Positions 38,947 to 51,381 of a stretch of DNA of 64,000 nucleotides are shown one piece after another. The position numbers and the translations under genes were made by a program. The DNA comes from Petrolisthes cinctipes (taxonomy: Eukaryota; Arthropoda; Malacostraca; Decapoda; Porcellanidae), in the NCBI GenBank assembly GCA_033782935.1, contig JAWQEG010000004.1, forward strand, positions 2,170,001-2,234,000, read 5' to 3'. The first letter of the stretch is position 1. Every line of letters begins with the position of its first letter. Below the pieces are notes generated by a model. That model saw only the letters and a list, made by a program, of their open reading frames with translations. It was not told the origin of the DNA and did not search any database.

Positions 38947-41900
38947 TCAAAATACAGGCCCAAAACATACTGAAAATCTATCTTTTAGGTACCCAAAAGT
39001 TGATATGTGCATGCATCTTCTGTACCCGTTTATATCTCAAATTGAGGCTCAAAACACCCGAAAATTCGATATTTTGCGGTGCCAGAAGCAATCTGTACAT
39101 GCCTACTCAGTGCTAGAATATTTTCAAAATATAGGCCAAAAACATGCTAAAAATCGATATTTTAGGTGCCCAAAGTCGATATCTCAAATTCAAGCCCAAA
39201 ATACCCTAAAATTCGATATTTTGGGATCCCAGAAGCGATCTGTACATGCCTACTCCGTGTTAGTGTATTTCTAAAATACAGGCCCAAAACATACTGAAAA
39301 TCGATCTTTTAGGTGCCCAAAAGTCGATATGTGCATGCATCATCTGTACCCGTTTATATCTTAAATTCAGGCTCCAAACACCCGAAAATTCGATATTTTG
39401 GGGTCCCAGAAGCGATCTGTACATGCCTACTCAGTGCTAGAATGTTTTTAAAATATAGGCCCAAAACATGCTTAAAATCGATATTTTAAGTGCCCAGAGT
39501 CGATATCTCAAATTCAGTTCCAAAACACCCGATAATTCGATATTTTGGGGTCCCAGAAGCGATCTGTACATGCCTACTACGTGTTAGAGTATTTTCAAAA
39601 TACAAGCCCAAAACATACTGAAAATTGTTTTTTTAGGTGCCCAAAAGTCGATATGTGCATGCATCTTCTGTACCCGTTTATATCTCAAATTCAGGCTCCA
39701 AACACCCGAAAATTTGATATTTTGGGGTCCAAGAAGCGATCTGTACATGCCAACTCAGATACAGGCCTAAAACATGCTGAAAATCGATATTTTAGGTGCC
39801 CAAAAGTCGATATGTGCATGAATATTCAGTACCCGTTTATATCTAAAATTCTTGTTTTAAAACACCCGAGAATTCGATATTTTAGGGTCCCAGAAGCAAT
39901 CTGTACATGCCTACTCCATGTTAGAGTATTTTCAAAATACAGGCCCAAAACATACTGAAAATCGATCTTTTAGATACCCAAAAGTTGATATGTGCATCCA
40001 TCTTAGCACCCGTTTATATCTCAAAATCAGGCTCCAAACACCCGAAAATTCTATATTTTGGGGTCCCAGAAGAGATCTGTACATGCCTAATCAGATAAAG
40101 GCCAAAAACATGCTGAAAATCGATATTTTAGGTGCCCAAAGTCATTATGTGTATGCATCTTCTGCAACCGTTTATATCCCAAATTCAACCTCAAAACACC
40201 CGAAAATTCGATATATTTGGGTCCCAGAAGCAATCTGTACATGCCTACTCAGTGTTAGAATGTTTTATATATATAGGCTCGAAACATGCTAAAAATTCGA
40301 TATTTTAGGTGCCCAAAAGTCGATATGTGCATGCATCTTCAGTACCCGTTTATATCTCAAATTCAGGCTCAAAACATCCGAAAATTCGATAATTTGGGGT
40401 CCCGGAAGCGATCTGTACATGCCCACTCCGTTTTTGAGTATTTTCAAAATACAGGCCCAAAACATACTGAAATCGATATTTTAGGTGCCCAAAGTCGATA
40501 TCTCAAATTCATGCCCAAAATACCCTAAAATTCGATATTTTGGGATCCCAGAAGCGATCTGTACATGCCTACTTCGTGTTAGAGTATTTTCAAAATACAG
40601 GCCCAAAACATACTGAAAATCGATCTTTTAGGTGCCCAAAAGTCGATATGTGCATGTATCTTCTGTACCCGTTTATATCTCAAATTCAGGCTCCAAACAC
40701 CCGAAAATTCGATATTTTGGGGTCCCAGAAGCGATCTGTACATGCCTACTCACTGCTAGAATATTTTCAAAATATAGGCCCAAAACATGCTTAAAATCGA
40801 TATTTTAAGTGCCCAGAGTCGATATCTCAAATTCATTCCCAAAACACCCGAAAATTCGGTATTTTGGGGTCCCAGAAGCGATCTGTACATGCCTAGTCCG
40901 TGTTAGAGTATTTTCAAAATACAGGCCCGTAACATGCTAAAAATCGATCTTTTAGGTGCCCAAAATTTATGTGCATGCATCTTCTGTACCCGTTTATATC
41001 TCAAATTCAGGCTCAAAACACCCGAAAATTCGATATTTTGCGGTACCAGAAGCGATCTGTACATGCCTACTCAGTGCTAGAATATTTTCAAAATATAGGC
41101 CCAAAACATGCTAAAAATCGATATTTTAGGTGCCCAAAGTCGATATCTCAAATTCAAGCCCAAAATACCCTAAAATTCGATATTTTGGGATCCCAGAAGC
41201 GATCTGTACATGCCTACTCCGTGTTAGTGTATTTCCAAAATACAGGCCCAAAACATACTGAAAATCGATCTTTTAGGTGCCCAAAAGTCGATATGTGCAT
41301 GCATCTTCTGTACCCGTTTATATCTTAAATTCAGGCTCCAAACACCCGAAAATTCGATATTTTGGGGTCCCAGAAGCGATCTGTATATGCCTACTCAGTG
41401 CTATAATATTTTCAAAATATAGGACCAAAACATGCTGAAAATCGATCTTTTAAGTGCCCAAAGTTTATGTGCATGCATCTTCTGTACCCGTTTATATCTC
41501 AAATTCAGGCTCAAAACACCCGAAAATTCGATATTTTGCGGTGCCAGAAGCGATATGTACATGCCTACTCAGTGCTAGAATATTTTCAAAATATAGGCCC
41601 AAAACATGCTAAAAATCGATATTTTAGGTGCCCAAAGTCGATATCTCAAATTCATGCCCAAAATACCCTAAAATTCGATATTTTGGAATCCCAGAAGCGA
41701 TCTGTACATGCCTACTCCGTGTTAGAGTATTTTCAAAATACAGGCCCAAAACATACTGAAAATCGATCTTTTAAGTGCCCAAAAGTCGATATGTGCATGC
41801 ATCTTTGCACCCGTTTATATCCCAAATTTAATCTCAAAACACCCGAAAATTCGATATTTTTGGGCACCAGAAGCGATCTGTACATGCCTACTCAGTGCTA

Positions 41901-44900
41901 GAATGTTTTCAAAATATAGGCCCAAAACATGCTAAAAATCGATATTTTAGGTGCCCAAAAGTCGATATGTGCATGCATCTTCTGTACCCGTTTATATCTC
42001 AAATTCAGGCTCCAAACACCCGAAAATTCGATATTTTGGGATCCCAGAAGCGATCTGTACATGCCTAATCAGATAGAGGCTAAAAACATGCTGAAAATCG
42101 ATATTTTAGGTGCCCAAAGTCATTATGTGTATGCATCTTCTGCACCCGTTTATATCCCAAATTCAACCTCAAAACACAAGAAAATTCGATATATTTGGGT
42201 CCCAGAAGCGATCTGTACATGCCTACTCAGTGCTAGAATGTTTTATATATATAGGCTCAAAACATGCTAAAAATCGATATTTTTGGTGCCCAAAAGTCGA
42301 TATGTGCCCGCATCTTCAGTACTTGTTTATATCTCAAATTCATGCTCAAAACATCCGAAAATTCGATATTTTGGGGTCCCAGAAGCGATCTGTACATGCC
42401 TACTCCGTGTTAGAGTATTTTCAAAATACAGGCCCATAACATGCTGAAAATCGATCTTTTAGGTGCCCAAAGTTTATGTGCATGCATCTTCTGTACCCGT
42501 TTATATCTCAAATTCAGGCTCAAAACACCCGAAAAATCGATATTTTGCGGTGCCAGAAGCGATATGTACATGCCTACTCAGTGCTAGAATATTTTCAAAA
42601 TATAGGCCCAAAACATGCTAAAAATCGATATTTTAGGTGCCCAAAGTCGATATCTCAAATTCATGCCCAAAATACCCTAAAATTCGATATTTTGGAATCC
42701 CAGAAGCGATCTGTACATGCCTACTCCGTGTTAGAGTATTTTCAAAATACAGGCCCAAAACATACTGAAAATCGATCTTTTAAGTGCCCAAAAGTCGATA
42801 TGTGCATTCATCTTTGCACCCGTTTATATCTCAAATTCAGGCTCCAAATACCCGAAAATTCGATATTTTGGGGTCCAAGAAGCGATCTGTACATACCTAA
42901 TCAGATAGAGGCGAAAAACATGCTGAAAATTGATATTTTAGGTGCCCAAAGTCATTATGTATATGCATCTTCTGCACCCGTTTATATCCCAAATTTAATC
43001 TCAAAACACCCGAAAAATTCGATATTTTTGGGCCCCAGAAGCGATCTGTACATGCCTACTCAGTGCTAGAATGTTTTCAAAATATAGGCTCAAAACATGC
43101 TAAAAATCGATATTTTAGGTGCCCAAAAGTCGATATGTGCATGCATCTTCTGTACCCGTTTATATCTCAAATTCAGGCTCCAAACACCCGAAAATTCGAT
43201 ATTTTGGGATCCCAGAAGCGATCTGTACATGCCTAATCAGATAGAGGCTAAAAACATGCTGAAAATCGATATTTTAGGTGCCCAAAGTCATTATGTGTAT
43301 GCATCTTCTGCACCCGTTTATATCCCAAATTCAACCTCAAAACACCCGAAAATTCGATATTTTTGCGTCGCAGAAGCGATCTGTACATGCCTACTCAGTG
43401 CTAGAATTTTCTCAAAATATAAGCTCAAAACATGCTAAAAATCGATATTTTAGGTGCCCAAAAGTCGATGTGTGCATGAATCTTCAGTATACGTTTATAT
43501 CTCAAATTCTGATTCAAAGCACCCGAAAATTCGATATTTTAGGGTCCCAGAAGCGATCTGTACATGCCTACTCCATGTTAGAGTATTTTCAAAATACAGG
43601 CCCAAAACATACTGAAAATCGATCTTTTAGGTACCTAAAAGTTGATATGTGCATGCATATTAGCACCCGTTTATATCTCAAATTCAGGCTCCAAACACCC
43701 GAAAATTCGATATTTTGGGGTCCCAGAAGAGATCTGTACATGCCTAATCAGATAGAGGCCAAAATCATGCTGAGAATCGATATTTTAGGTGCCCAAAGAC
43801 ATTATGTGTATGCATCTTCTGCACCCGTTTATATCCCAAATTTAACCTCAAAACACCCGAAAATTCGATATTTTTGGGTCCCAGAAGCGATCTGTACATG
43901 CCTACTCAGTGCTAGAATGTTTTATATATATAGGCTCAAAACATGCTAAAAATCGATATTTTTGGTGCCCAAATGTCGATATGTGCATGCATCTTTAGTA
44001 CCCTTTTATATCTCAAATTCATGCTCAAAACATTCGAAAATTCGATATTTTAAGGTCCCAGAAGCGGTCTCTACATGCCTACTCCGTTCTAGAGTATTTT
44101 CAAAATACAGGCCCATAACATGCTGAAAATCGATCTTTTAGGTGCCCAAAGTTTATGTGCATGCATCTTCTGTACCCGTTTATATATCAAATTCAGGCAC
44201 AAAACACCCGAAAATTCGATATTTTGTGGTCCCAGAAGCGATCTGTACATTCCTACTCAGTGCTTGAATGTTTTCAAAATATAGGCTCAAAACAAGCTAA
44301 AAATCGATATTTTAGGTGCCCAAAAGTCGATATGTGCATGCATCTTCAGTACCCGTTTATATCTCAAATTCAGGCACAAAACACCCGAAAATTCGATATT
44401 TTGTGGTCCCACAAGCGATCTGTACATGCCTACGCCTTGTTAAGAGTATTTTCAAAATAGAGGCCCAAAATATGCTTAAAATCGATATTTTAGGTGCCCA
44501 AAGTCAATATGTGAATGTATCTTCTGTACCCGTTTATATCTCAAATTCAGGCTTAAAACATCCGAAAATTCGATATTTTGGGGTCCCAGAAGCGATCTGT
44601 AGGCCTACATGCCTACTCAGTGCTAGAATATTTTCAAAATATAGGCCCAAAACATTCTAAAAATCTATATTTTAGGTGCCCAAAGTCGATATCTCAAATT
44701 CAGGCCCAAAACACCCGAAAATTAGATATTTTGGGAACCCAGAAGCGATCTGTATATGCCTACTCCGTGTTAGAGTATTTTCAAAATATTGGCCAAAAAC
44801 ATACTAAAAATCGATCTTTTGGGTGCCCAAAAGTCGATATGTACATGCATCTTCTGTACCCGTTTATATCTCAATTTCAGGCTCCAAACACCCGAAAATT

Positions 44901-45081
44901 CGGTATTTGGGGGTCCCAGAAGCGATCTGTACATGCCTACTCAGATACAGGCCCAAAACATGCTCAAAATCGATATTTTAGGTGCACAAAGTCAATATGT
45001 GTATGCATCTTCAGTACTCGATTATATCTCAAATTCAGGCTCAAAACACCCGAAAATTCGATATTTTTGGGTCCCAGAAGC
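38947..45081 (+). repeat. Satellite array, right-hand monomer mix
   Basis: Satellite without a gene. Monomers with CCTAATCAGATAGAGGC and AAAGTCATTATGTGTATGC become common, and short monomers often read CCCAAAATACCCTAAAATTCG. Partial duplications: 41467-41810 against 42476-42820 (1,009 bp) and 41929-42270 against 43097-43438 (1,168 bp). An ATATATAT run follows TGTTTT at about 40260, 42240 and 43920 and marks related copies. Confidence 0.9.
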
Positions 45082-46256
45082 GATCTGTACATGCTTATTC
45101 AGTGCTAGAATATTTTCAAAATACAAGCCCAAAACATACTGAAAATCGATCTTTTCGGTGCCCAAAAATCGATATGTACATTCATCTTCTGTACCCGTTT
45201 ATATCTCAATTTCAGGCTTCAAACTCCCTAAAATTCGATATTGTGGGGTCCCAGAAGCGATCTGTACATGCCTACTCAGATACAGGCCCAAAACATACTG
45301 AAAATCGATATTTTAGGTGCCCAAAGTCAATATGTGCATGCATTTTCTGTACTCGTTTATATTTCAAATTCCGGCTCAAAACACCTGAAAATTCGATATT
45401 TTTGGGTCCTAGAAGCGATCTGTACATGACTACTCAGTGGTAGAATGTTTTCAAAATATAGGCTCAAAACATGCTAAAAATCGATATTTTAAGTGCCCAG
45501 AGTCGATATCTCAAATTCAGTCCCAAAACACCCGATATTCGATATTTTGGGGTCCCAGAAGCGATCTGTACATGCCTACTCCGTGTTAGAGTATTTTCAA
45601 AATACAGGCCCAAAACATACTAAAAAATCGATCTTTTTGGTGCCCAAAAGTCGATATGTGCATGCATATTCTGTACCGTACCGTTTATATCTCAAATTCA
45701 GGCTCCAAACACCCGAAAATTCGATATTTTGGGGTCCCACAAGCGATCTGTACATGCCTACGCCTTGTTAAGAGTATTTTCAAAATACAGGCCCAAAACA
45801 TGCTTAAAATCGATATTTTAGGTGCCAAAAGTCAATATGTGCATGCATCTTCTGTACCCGTTTACATCTCAAATTCTGGCTTAAAACACCCGAAAATTCG
45901 ATATTTTGGGATCCCAGAAGCGATCTGTACATGCCTAATCAGATAGAGGCTAAAAACATGCTGAAAATCGATATTTTAGGTGCCCAAAGTCATTATGTGT
46001 ATGCATCTTCTGCACCCGTTTATATCCCAAATTCAACCTCAAAACACCCGAAAATTCGATATTTTTGGGTCGCAGAAGCGATCTGTACATGCCTACTCAG
46101 TGCTAGAATGTTTTCATAATATAAGCTCAAAACATGCTAAAAATCGATATTTTATGTGCCCAAAAGTCGATATGTGCATGAATCTTCAGTACCCGTTTAT
46201 ATCTAAAATTCTGGTTCAAAGTACCCGAAAATTCGATATTTTAGGGTCCCAGAAGC
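45082..46256 (+). repeat. 1,175-bp tandem duplication, copy 1
   Basis: Unit from GATCTGTACATGCTTATTC to the same motif 1,175 bp later. Private markers are a five-base duplication in TGTACCGTACCGTTTATATC near 45673 and ACACCCGATATTCGATATT near 45533. No gene. Confidence 0.85.
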
Positions 46257-47431
46257 GATCTGTACATGCTTATTCAGTGCTAGAATATTTTCAAAATACA
46301 AGCCCAAAACATACTGAAAATCGATCTTTTCGGTGCCCAAAAATCGATATGTACACTCATCTTCTGTACCCGTTTATATCTCAATTTCAGGCTTCAAACT
46401 CCCTAAAATTCGATATTGTGGGGTCCCAGAAGCGATCTGTACATGCCTACTCAGATACAGGCCCAAAACATACTGAAAATCGATATTTTAGGTGCCCAAA
46501 GTCAATATGTGCATGCATTTTCTGTACTCGTTTATATTTCAAATTCCGGCTCAAAACACCTGAAAATTCGATATTTTTGGGTCCTAGAAGCGATCTGTAC
46601 ATGACTACTCAGTGGTAGAATGTTTTCAAAATATAGGCTCAAAACATGCTAAAAATCGATATTTTAAGTGCCCAGAGTCGATATCTCAAATTCAGTCCCA
46701 AAACACCCGATATTCGATATTTTGGGGTCCCAGAAGCGATCTGTACATGCCTACTCCGTGTTAGAGTATTTTCAAAATACAGGCCCAAAACATACTAAAA
46801 AATCGATCTTTTTGGTGCCCAAAAGTCGATATGTGCATGCATATTCTGTACCGTACCGTTTATATCTCAAATTCAGGCTCCAAACACCCGAAAATTCGAT
46901 ATTTTGGGGTCCCACAAGCGATCTGTACATGCCTACGCCTTGTTAAGAGTATTTTCAAAATACAGGCCCAAAACATGCTTAAAATCGATATTTTAGGTGC
47001 CAAAAGTCAATATGTGCATGCATCTTCTGTACCCGTTTACATCTCAAATTCTGGCTTAAAACACCCGAAAATTCGATATTTTGGGATCCCAGAAGCGATC
47101 TGTACATGCCTAATCAGATAGAGGCTAAAAACATGCTGAAAATCGATATTTTAGGTGCCCAAAGTCATTATGTGTATGCATCTTCTGCACCCGTTTATAT
47201 CCCAAATTCAACCTCAAAACACCCGAAAATTCGATATTTTTGGGTCGCAGAAGCGATCTGTACATGCCTACTCAGTGCTAGAATGTTTTCATAATATAAG
47301 CTCAAAACATGCTAAAAATCGATATTTTATGTGCCCAAAAGTCGATATGTGCATGAATCTTCAGTACCCGTTTATATCTAAAATTCTGGTTCAAAGTACC
47401 CGAAAATTCGATATTTTAGGGTCCCAGAAGC
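46257..47431 (+). repeat. 1,175-bp tandem duplication, copy 2
   Basis: Near-identical second copy. One difference seen is GTACACTCATC here against GTACATTCATC in copy 1. After 47431 the sequence continues as GATCTGTACATGCCTACTCC, ending the register. Confidence 0.85.
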
Positions 47432-50306
47432 GATCTGTACATGCCTACTCCATATTAGAGTATTTTCAAAATACAGGCCCAAAACATACTGAAAATCGAT
47501 CTTTTAGGTACCTAAAAGTTGATATGTGCATGCATCTTAGCACCCGTTTATATCTCAAATTCAGGCTCCAAACACCCGAAAATTCGATATTTTGGGGTCC
47601 CAGAAGAGATCTGTACATGCCTAATCAGATAGAGGCCAAAATCATGCTGAAAATTGATATATTAGGTGCCCAAAGTCATTATGTGTATGCATCTTCTGCA
47701 CCCGTTTATATCCCAAATTCAACCTTAAAACACCCGAAAATTCGATATATTTGGGTCCCAGAAGCGATCTGTACATGCATACTCAGTGCTAGAATGTTTT
47801 ATATAAATAGACTCAAAACATGCTAAAAATCGATATTTTAGGTGCCCAAAAGTTGATATGTGCATGCATCATCAGTACCCGTTTATATCTCAAATTCAGG
47901 CTCAAAACATCCGAAAATTCGATATTTTGGGTTCCCAGAAGCCTACTCCGTGTTAGAGTATTTTCAAATTACAGGCCCATAACATGCTGAAAATCGATCT
48001 TTTAGGTGCCCAAAGTTTATGTGCATGCATCTTCTGTACCCGTTTATATCTCAAATTCAGGCTCAAAACACCCGAAAATTCGATATTTTGCGGTCCCAGA
48101 AGCGATCTGTACATGCATACTCAGTGCTAGAATGTTTTCAAAACATAGGCTCAAAACATGCTAAAAATAGATATTTTAGGAGCCCCAAAGTCGATATGTG
48201 CATGCATCTTCAGTACCCGTTTATATCTCGAATTCAGGCTCAAAACACCCGAAAATTCGATATTTTGTGGTCCCACAAGGGATCTGTACATGCATACGCC
48301 GTGTTAAGAGTATTTTCAAAATACAGGCCCAAAACATGCTTAAAATCGATATTTTAGGTGCCCAAAGTCAATACGTGGATGCATCTTCTGTACCCGTTTA
48401 TATCTCAAATTCAGGCTTAAAACACCCGAAAATCCGATATTTTGGGGTCCCAGAAGCGATCTGTACATGTCTATTCAGTGCTAGAATGTTTTTAAAATAT
48501 AGGCCCAAAACATGTTTAAAATCGATATTTTAAGTGCCCAGAGTCGATATATTAAATTCAGTCCCAAAACACCCGATAATTCGATATTTTGGTGTCCTAG
48601 AAGCGATCTGTACATGCCTACTCAGTGCTAGAATGTTTTCAAAATATAGGCCCAAAACATGATTAAAATCGATATTTTAGGTGCCCAAAGTCAATATGTG
48701 CATGCATTTTCTGTACCCGTTTATATCTCAAATTCAGGCTTAAAACACCCGAAAATTCGATATTTTGGGCTCCCAAAAGCGATCTGTACATGCCTATTCA
48801 GTGCTAGAATGTTTTCAAAATATAGGCCTAAAACATGCTTAAAATCGATATTTTAAGTGCCCAAAGTCGATATCTCAAATTCAGTCCCAAAACACCCGAT
48901 AATTCGATATTTTGGGGTCCCAGAAGCGATCTGTACATGCCTACTCCGTGTTAGAGTATTTTCAAAATACAGGCCCAAAACATACTGAAAATCGATCTTT
49001 TAGGTACACAAAAGTTGATATGTGCATGCATCTTCTGTACCCGTTTATATCTCAAATTCAGGCTCAAAACATCCGAAAATTCGATATTTTTGGGTCCCAG
49101 AAGCGATCTGTTCATGCCTACTCCGTGTTAGAGTATTTTCAAATTACAGGCCCAAAACATGCTGAAAATCGATCTTTTAGGTGCCCAAAGTTTATGTGCA
49201 TGCATCTTCTGTACCCGTTTATATCTCAAATTCAGGCTCAAAACACCCGAAAATTCGATATTTTGCGGTCCCAGAAGCGATCTGTACATGCCTACTCAGT
49301 GCTAGAATATTTTCAACATATAGGCCCAAAACATGCTAAAAATCGATATTTTAGGTGCCCAAAGTCGATATCTCAAATTCATGCCCAAAATACCCTAAAA
49401 TTCGATATTTTGGGATCCCAGAAGCGATCTGTACACGCCTACTCCGTGTTAGAGTAGTTACAAAAAACAGGCCCAAAACATATTAAAAATCGATCTCTTA
49501 GGTGCCCAAAGGTCGATATGTGCATGCATCTTCTGTACCCGTTTATATCTCAAATTCAGACTCCAAACACTCGAAAATTCGATATTTTGGGATCCCAGAA
49601 GCGATCTGTACATGCCTACTCAGTGCTAGAATGTTTTCAAAATATAGGCTCAAAACATGCTAAAAATCGATATTTTAGGTGCCCCAAAGTCGATATGTGC
49701 ATGCATCTTCAGTACCCGTTTATATCTCAAATTCAGGCTCAAAACACCCGAAAATTCGATATTTTGTGGTCCCACAAGGGATCTGTACATGCATACGCCG
49801 TGTTAAGAGTATTTTCAAAATACAGGCCCAAAACATGCTTAAAATCGATATTTTAGGTGCCCAAAGTCAATATGTGCATGCATCTTCTGTACCCGTTTAT
49901 ATCTCAAATTCAGGCTCCAAACACCCGAAAATTCAATATTTAGGGGTCCCATAAGCGATCTGTACATGCTTAATCAGATAGAGGCCAAAAACATGCTGAA
50001 AATCGATATTTTAGGTGCCGAAAGTCATTATGTGTATGCATCTTCTGCACCCGTTTATATCTCAAATTCAGGCTCAAAACACCCGAAAATTCGATATTTT
50101 GGGGTTCCAAAAGAGATTTGTACATGCCTACTCCGTGTTAGAGTATTTTCAAAATACAGGCCCACAGCATACTGAAAATCGATGTTTTAGGTAACCAAAA
50201 GTTGATATGTGCATGCATCTTCTGTACCCGTTTATATCTCAAATTCAGGCTCCAAACACCCGAAAATTCGATATTTTGGCGTCCCAGAAGCAATCTGTAC
50301 ATGCCT
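47432..50306 (+). repeat. Satellite array up to the retroelement insertion
   Basis: Satellite monomers including a CATACGCCGTGTTAAGAG subtype. A block recurs at a 1,499-bp offset (48019-48357 against 49518-49856), and 48912-49200 has a relative at 63213 on the other side of the retroelement. The last monomer is cut after CCTACTC. No gene. Confidence 0.9.
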
Positions 50307-50310
50307 ACTC
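50307..50310. other. Target-site duplication, left copy (ACTC)
   Basis: ACTC directly precedes the LTR terminus TGTACTCG and is repeated directly after the other LTR at 59697. A 4-bp duplication is typical of Ty3/gypsy integrases. It belongs to the satellite motif CCTACTCTGTGTTAGAG. Confidence 0.9.
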
Positions 50311-51031
50311 TGTACTCGTGGGGTCGTCCAAGCTCAGCAACAGCTTCTCTCGGAAACACCTGCTGGAACTCTCACTTACTCTCGGGCTAGTATTACTTAC
50401 TACGCCGATGTAGACCTCTGGTTTCAAGCCAACTTACCGTTGCTCTGAACTACCACTCTAGTCTTCCTGGGGAACTAAGTTAGTTACTCAAGGGTTAGAG
50501 TAAACTCGTGGACTTGTCTCTATTTACTGAGTATATTAGATATAGTTACAGGTTATACAGACATCTCGTGTCTCTCTAATATAAGGTAGGAGTGAACCTG
50601 TTGTCTTCAGGGCAGGGCTTGTAATGCGCCTTCTCTCTCTGGTAGTCCTCGCTCGTGGTATACACTGCCACACCCTTGCTTAGATGACAGGTTGCGATGA
50701 TGCTATTTACAATGCTAAGCTTACATATGAAATATGGATAAGTTAGATATGAGTTTATATAAGAATAAAGTGAGTAAATATATATTGTCCCTTTCTCTAC
50801 ATACGAGATGACAATATGGAGTTGATTATAGTATAGAGATTAACATATAGATAATTACAGAGTGAATCTAGCAATCAGTAGCTCAGCATGGAAGATTCCC
50901 CCACGCTGCAACTCAGCACTTTTCAAAGGATGTTGTGTCTAATGAAACTAGCTTGAACTGCTTTGGCTTAACGGAATGTTCCAACACCATAGGTGTATCA
51001 TGTATCGCGAACGTGATCAGCCACGGATACA
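50311..51031 (-). repeat. 3' LTR of the retroelement
   Basis: A 721-bp direct repeat of 58976-59696 at a constant offset of 8,665 bp. Reading both copies line by line I found no difference. In element orientation it begins TGTATCCGTGG and ends CGAGTACA, giving the canonical TG...CA ends within a TGTA...TACA inverted pair. A TATATAAA motif lies at 50754-50761 on the minus strand. I did not find a canonical AATAAA on the minus strand of the LTR. Confidence 0.95.
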
Positions 51032-51381
51032 TTGCTCGGCCACGCTAAAACAACTGCGTCCCTGCAGTTCATAATAATATTAAATTTACTTTAAACAATG
51101 CTTAGCCTTCCTGATTATTAGATTGACTCTTGACATGGTAACATATATATACTATATATACAAGATGAAATATATACACATTGGATGAATTAACATAAAA
51201 GAAAAATAAATCGTTGAGCTCGTGAATGATACAATGGGTAATTAATAATACTTCCTTAAATTAAGTAATTATACATGGATAATAAAGTGTAATACACATT
51301 CATACAATTCCTTAATTCTAAATCCCTACAACTAACCGTGTAGTGTACTACCTAGTTGTTGAGGTGTCCTTAAAATTATCC
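51032..51381 (-). other. Untranslated stretch between env and the 3' LTR
   Basis: About 350 bp of AT-rich sequence after the env stop codon with no ORF of note. A polypurine tract would be expected to touch the LTR, but the bases before the LTR in element orientation read GCGTGGCCGAGCAA, which is not purine-rich. The nearest strong purine run is inside the env C-terminus (about 51430-51459). Confidence 0.7.
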
